Both the position numbers and the translations under genes were made by a program. This document shows positions 60,671-64,000 of a stretch of DNA of 64,000 bases, in pieces. Positions within the stretch are counted from its first letter, which is position 1. The number at the start of each line of letters is the position of its first letter. The notes beneath the pieces are model-generated. The model was given only the letters and a program-made list of their open reading frames with translations, was not told where the DNA came from and searched no databases. Location: positions 3,348,001 through 3,412,000 of the forward strand of contig NZ_CP097349.1 in assembly GCF_023516215.1 (NCBI RefSeq), in the 5' to 3' direction. The stretch comes from Cytobacillus pseudoceanisediminis. GTDB taxonomy: Bacteria; Bacillota; Bacilli; Bacillales; Cytobacillaceae.

Positions 60671-61996
60671 ATGCTCGCGTTGCTTGGATATATTATGGTT
60701 GCTGTTTTTATGGCTTTAATTATGACAAAACGAATGTCTGCACTACTGGCATTAATTATTGTACCAATTGTCTTTGCTTTAATTGGAGGTTTTTATACCG
60801 GAATCGGGGAGATGATGCTCGAAGGGATAAAGCAAGTTGCTCCTACAGGCGTTATGCTTGTGTTTGCTATCCTTTATTTCGGTATCATGATTGATGCCGG
60901 CTTATTTGAACCAATTGTGAATACGATTTTGCGGATTGTAAAAGGGGATCCGCTAAAGATTGCCCTCGGAACAGTTGCTCTCGCGTCACTTGTTGCCCTG
61001 GACGGAGATGGGACAACAACATTTATTATTACTGTCACAGCCATGCTGCCTCTATACAAAAAGCTAAATATGAATTTATACATGCTCTCAACACTCGCAC
61101 TTCTCTCCATCGGCGTCATGAACATGACACCATGGGGCGGACCGACAGCCCGAGTCATCAGTTCTTTGCAGCTCACAACCGAGGAAGTATTCCTTCCGCT
61201 TATTCCTGTAATGGCAGCTGGAATAGCCTTTGCCTTTCTCGTTGCTTGGCATTTTGGATTAAAGGAACGGAAACGGATTGGGATCTTCAAAATGGATGAT
61301 CCAATTGCCAGTGAGATTCAAGCGGCAAAGGAACAAACCGCTGCCGCTATAGATCATGGAGAAAAGTCCGCAGAGCTGCAGCGTCCAAAGTTAATTTGGG
61401 TTAACGCCGGACTGACAATAGGCCTGCTGATTGCCTTAATTGCCGGATTGCTGCCTCTCCCTGTTCTATTTATGTTAGGGTTCGCGATTGCGGCGATGAT
61501 CAACTATCCAAACCTGGTACAGCAAAAAGAACGCATTGCCGCCCATGCTGGAAATGTTCTCGCAGTGGTCGCATTAGTCTTTGCCTCTGGTATATTCACA
61601 GGAATCATGAACGGGACTGGAATGGTAGATGCAATGGCGACAGCACTTGTTCAAGTCATTCCAGAACAATTGGGAACCCAGCTGCCTTTAATTACAGCTA
61701 TCACGAGCATGCCATTTACGTATTTCATGGCAAACGATCCCTATTACTATGGAATTATCCCGATCATTGGAGAAACTGCTGCCAGCTACAATATTCCTAT
61801 GGCTGAAATTGCCCGTGCATCAGTACTCGGCCAGCCCGCTCACGTGTTAAGCCCGCTCTATGCCGCAGGTTACCTTCTAGTCGGCATGATCGGAATTGAC
61901 TATGGCCAGAATCAGCGTTTTGCTTTAAAATGGGCAGTTGGCTCTTCAGTATTTATGATTATTGCTGCCATTGCATTTGGCGTTATTTCGATTTAA
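60671..61996 (+). CDS. CitMHS-family metal-citrate:proton symporter
   Basis: A 441-residue membrane protein with about 11-12 helices, family CitMHS (CitM/CitH of Bacillus), which imports citrate as a complex with Mg or another divalent ion. DGDGTTTFIITVTAMLPLY and NMTPWGGPTARV are diagnostic, and PFTYFMANDPYYYGIIPI is near the C-terminus. The ATG has GGAGG upstream. It follows a citrate-type two-component system and a cre site, so it is probably induced by citrate and repressed by glucose. Confidence 0.92.
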   Translation: MLALLGYIMVAVFMALIMTKRMSALLALIIVPIVFALIGGFYTGIGEMMLEGIKQVAPTGVMLVFAILYFGIMIDAGLFEPIVNTILRIVKGDPLKIALGTVALASLVALDGDGTTTFIITVTAMLPLYKKLNMNLYMLSTLALLSIGVMNMTPWGGPTARVISSLQLTTEEVFLPLIPVMAAGIAFAFLVAWHFGLKERKRIGIFKMDDPIASEIQAAKEQTAAAIDHGEKSAELQRPKLIWVNAGLTIGLLIALIAGLLPLPVLFMLGFAIAAMINYPNLVQQKERIAAHAGNVLAVVALVFASGIFTGIMNGTGMVDAMATALVQVIPEQLGTQLPLITAITSMPFTYFMANDPYYYGIIPIIGETAASYNIPMAEIARASVLGQPAHVLSPLYAAGYLLVGMIGIDYGQNQRFALKWAVGSSVFMIIAAIAFGVISI

Positions 61997-62000
61997 TAGT

Positions 62001-62031
62001 TAGGGTGATGCATATTATTTGTATCACCCTA
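62001..62031 (+). terminator. Hairpin after the citrate transporter
   Basis: TAGGGTGAT and ATCACCCTA pair around a 13-base loop. There is no strong T run, so termination is likely but not certain. Confidence 0.55.
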
Positions 62032-62363
62032 TAAATCTGCAAAGCATCCTATAGTTTAAATATAATTCTACATAAATCTTATTTAACATTATTTATTTTA
62101 CAGCTATAAAATGAACCAAAGTCAGATGCTGCGTTTTATGTTTTTTACGCGATTTAAGTAATGATCGTCTACTGTTTTAAATGTTTGTTATAAAAGTACA
62201 TCTAAATATAGAATAAACCTTCAAGTCCTTATGTTCCCCTTTAACATAAATTACTCTTCTGCTTATACCTTTAAAAGACATACCTAACTTTTTTGTTCAA
62301 CAAAAAGAAAACCACCTATTGGCAGCTGAATTTTACGATAGTCCTTTTGCTTCACAATGAGAG
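62032..62363. other. Intergenic, no gene recognised
   Basis: AT-rich sequence with no frame of interest. An imperfect ACCACCTATTGGCAGCT hairpin at about 62311-62327 resembles several others in the window. It may end the Nudix transcript, since a T run follows on the minus strand. Confidence 0.5.
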
Positions 62364-62798
62364 TCATGTCAATTGAATTGGAATCAGTGCCTCGGCTTTC
62401 TTAATATTTTCTTTTAAGTAAATAGGTGATTTTGGGTGGTTTAAAATTTCTTCTGAAGTTAACCAAAACACCTTTTCTACCTCATCAGGAATAATAGGTA
62501 ACGCCTCACCAGATTCATATTCGCAAAGAAAAACAACATCCACCACATTTTGACCAGTATCTGTTACAAAAGAGGTGCTATTTACATAAGTTAAACTGTC
62601 TTTTACTTTTACACCGACTTCTTCTAAAATTTCACGTTTTACAGTTCTTTCTAGTATATTAGATGAACTTCCTTCTATATCCACCTTACCTCCAACTAGG
62701 GAAAGCAGACCTCCAGCGTGTTCCTCTTTTTTACTTCTTTCAATTATTAGCCACTTGTCATTTTTCCTTATAGCACCTTCAACATTTACAATAAACAT
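62364..62798 (-). CDS. Nudix hydrolase
   Basis: A 144-residue Nudix protein. The Nudix box is visible as GGKVDIE...REILEEVGV (REUxEExGU intact). Family members hydrolyse nucleoside diphosphates linked to another moiety, often oxidised nucleotides. The substrate here is not predictable. ATG with GGGGGA upstream. A single gene. Confidence 0.85.
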   Translation of the reverse strand: MFIVNVEGAIRKNDKWLIIERSKKEEHAGGLLSLVGGKVDIEGSSSNILERTVKREILEEVGVKVKDSLTYVNSTSFVTDTGQNVVDVVFLCEYESGEALPIIPDEVEKVFWLTSEEILNHPKSPIYLKENIKKAEALIPIQLT

Positions 62799-62972
62799 TT
62801 TAAGTCCCCCAATATTTAATTGTATTTATTTTTCTTTAAATCTCATTAACTTCCCTTCCATTACTATGTTTTTATTTCAGCTAACCTGCACCTTCAGCTG
62901 TACAAAAAAACCGACTGGGTTTGGCAGCTGAACTCGAACATCAGCATCCACCATTGTATAAGACAAGAATCA

Positions 62973-63299
62973 TTATATTTCGAAAAAGTTATCGCGTTCT
63001 ACTTTACACACTCTTAGTGCGAAACTCTTATACCATTCATTTTTACCTCTAACCTGTGCAACTTGATGTGCCGAGTATTCCTTCCAATTCTTTATTGCAT
63101 CCAATGAAGCCCAATATGAAACTGTAATTCCCAACCCTTCATCACGAGCACTTTCCAGGCCTAAGAATCCCTTTTGCTGAGAAGCTAACTCTGCCATTTT
63201 TTCCGCCATTTTTCCGTAACCTCTATCTCCCTCAGTTCTCTGTGATGAAAATATTACTGCGTAATAAGGTGGTTCAGGAGTTTTTACAATTCCATTCAT
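62973..63299 (-). CDS. Antibiotic biosynthesis monooxygenase (ABM)-fold protein
   Basis: About 108 residues of the dimeric alpha/beta-barrel ABM fold, with YYAVIFSSQR, MAELASQQKGFLGLESARDE and ISVSYWASLDAIKNWKEY-like GITVSYWASLDAI. Members include small monooxygenases and heme-degrading enzymes, but many have no known reaction. The ATG at 63299 has GGAGG nine bases upstream; the frame is open to 63398. A single gene. The name does not imply a link to the NRPS cluster. Confidence 0.8.
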   Translation of the reverse strand: MNGIVKTPEPPYYAVIFSSQRTEGDRGYGKMAEKMAELASQQKGFLGLESARDEGLGITVSYWASLDAIKNWKEYSAHQVAQVRGKNEWYKSFALRVCKVERDNFFEI

Positions 63300-63747
63300 A
63301 CATTGTTTCCTCCAGTTTAATATTTTTATAATTCCCGCTATTCTATTATAAATATTTTTAAACAAGAAAAGCGACTGCCTTATTGAGCAATCGCACACTA
63401 TTTAATAAGATATTTACTTATGGTTTCATTTGGTCATTTGCATCCATTTATAATCTGCCTGGGGTCGCAGTCATTATCAAGACATGCTCGGCTACTTTTC
63501 ATTAACTTGAATATTTTTATCAAACGCATAAATGCTGACAAGCTTCGGCCTGAACTAATTCCTCCAATTTTTTTACTTTAGCAGAATCCTCATAAATTCT
63601 TTTCACTAATGTGGTCCTTGCCGTGATTCTCCAGGATGAGGTCAGCGAAAAAGACACACAGTCAGGCAATTTTACATTACATAACATCCATGAACTTTTA
63701 TTTATATAAATATCACTTAAATCCCCTATGATTTCGGGATAATGACT
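63300..63747. other. Intergenic with possible gene remnant
   Basis: A minus-strand frame of 55 codons (63687 to 63520) ends RIYEDSAKVKKLEELVQ... and has coding-like composition but no ribosome binding site and no recognised family. It may be the tail of a decayed gene. Hairpin-forming sequence lies at about 63372-63396. Nothing else is seen. Confidence 0.35.
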
Positions 63748-64000
63748 TTACGTATGCTTTTTCACAAACTGCTCCAACAAAGGAATAAATTTCTCATGCG
63801 CATAAATGCCTTCAGATTCTGAAATCGTTTGAAGAAGAACATGATGAATAGATTTTGTTAATAAGTTTAAAGCCTGCTGGACAGAACCATTCTCAAATTT
63901 CTCCAATGACTCAGGCAATTCATCCTCGTCTAGAATAAAATATTCTCCATTCGGAAGTACTAAAATATCGATTATTAAATCTTCAAAACATACCATTCTA
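63748..64000 (-). CDS. DUF402-family protein, C-terminal part only
   Basis: The frame runs off the right edge of the window. The visible 82-83 residues include FEDLIIDILVLPNGEYFILDEDEL, the conserved end of the DUF402 (FomD-like/YgaC) fold in which Asp/Glu residues bind a metal. Family members include nucleoside/nucleotide phosphohydrolases. The start lies outside the window, so the true length and neighbours are unknown. Confidence 0.75.
   Translation of the reverse strand, partial: RMVCFEDLIIDILVLPNGEYFILDEDELPESLEKFENGSVQQALNLLTKSIHHVLLQTISESEGIYAHEKFIPLLEQFVKKHT

Noticed and set aside
62973..63299. ABM-fold gene as part of the antibiotic cluster
   Set aside because: It is 34 kb from the NRPS genes, stands alone, and the fold name does not indicate a biosynthetic role.

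Overview
The window looks like a low-GC Gram-positive chromosome of the Bacillaceae (Cytobacillus/Mesobacillus/Bacillus type). The evidence is strong AGGAGG ribosome binding sites, many TTG starts, Bacillus-type genes (helD, paiAB, cadC-cadA, a citrate two-component system with a cre-controlled citrate transporter), an S-box riboswitch and a GC-rich Bacillaceae dispersed repeat. No rRNA, tRNA, CRISPR array or intact insertion sequence was seen. About twenty genes are split by one-base shifts, almost always in a homopolymer. This looks like an indel-prone assembly rather than gene decay, so split genes are described here as single genes.

1-28.8 kb is a nonribosomal peptide (NRPS) cluster. On the minus strand, in reading order, it holds NRPS A (C-A-T-E), NRPS B (C-A-T-E-C), a TauD/SyrP-type hydroxylase, NRPS C (a condensation-like domain without the catalytic His, then A-T), NRPS D (C-A-T-C-A-T-TE), a cyclic-peptide ABC exporter and MbtH. 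This predicts five residues: two D-configured, a third probably beta-hydroxylated, the fourth Thr (the only legible A-domain code), and an unassigned fifth. A minus-strand type II thioesterase and an Sfp-type phosphopantetheinyl transferase lie at 26-27.6 kb, followed by a plus-strand guanidino-group enzyme. Between the two minus-strand groups sits a plus-strand operon of a 424-residue HTH-TPR (RNPP-type) regulator and a 51-residue exported pro-peptide ending in a duplicated YGEELPE block. This looks like a quorum-sensing cassette for the cluster. A closely similar promoter-like element lies upstream of both minus-strand transcription units.

28.8-30.7 kb is a scar of gene remnants (acetyltransferase, integrase, PepV dipeptidase) plus a small element with perfect 14-bp terminal inverted repeats. 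30.7-42.5 kb holds ordinary accessory genes: a SAM-riboswitch operon (flavin monooxygenase plus ATP-grasp ligase), two ABC exporter operons, one with a PadR regulator, an SGNH hydrolase, and a chloramphenicol acetyltransferase with a translational-attenuation leader.

42.6-48.6 kb is a metal-handling island: copCD, a broken flavoprotein, cadC-cadA, a YtkA/FixH-like lipoprotein and a PCYCGC lipoprotein. In both cadA and the PCYCGC gene an in-frame TGA replaces the first Cys of a CxxC motif. In each case a small stem-loop with a G in its apical loop lies 22-23 nt downstream, the arrangement expected of bacterial selenoprotein genes.

48.6-64 kb holds trmL, paiAB with a MarR regulator, a dihydroorotate-dehydrogenase-like barrel fused to a duplicated membrane domain, an MFS exporter, helD, a possible small RNA, a CitA-type two-component system with a CitMHS transporter, a Nudix hydrolase, a monooxygenase-fold protein and the end of a DUF402 protein.
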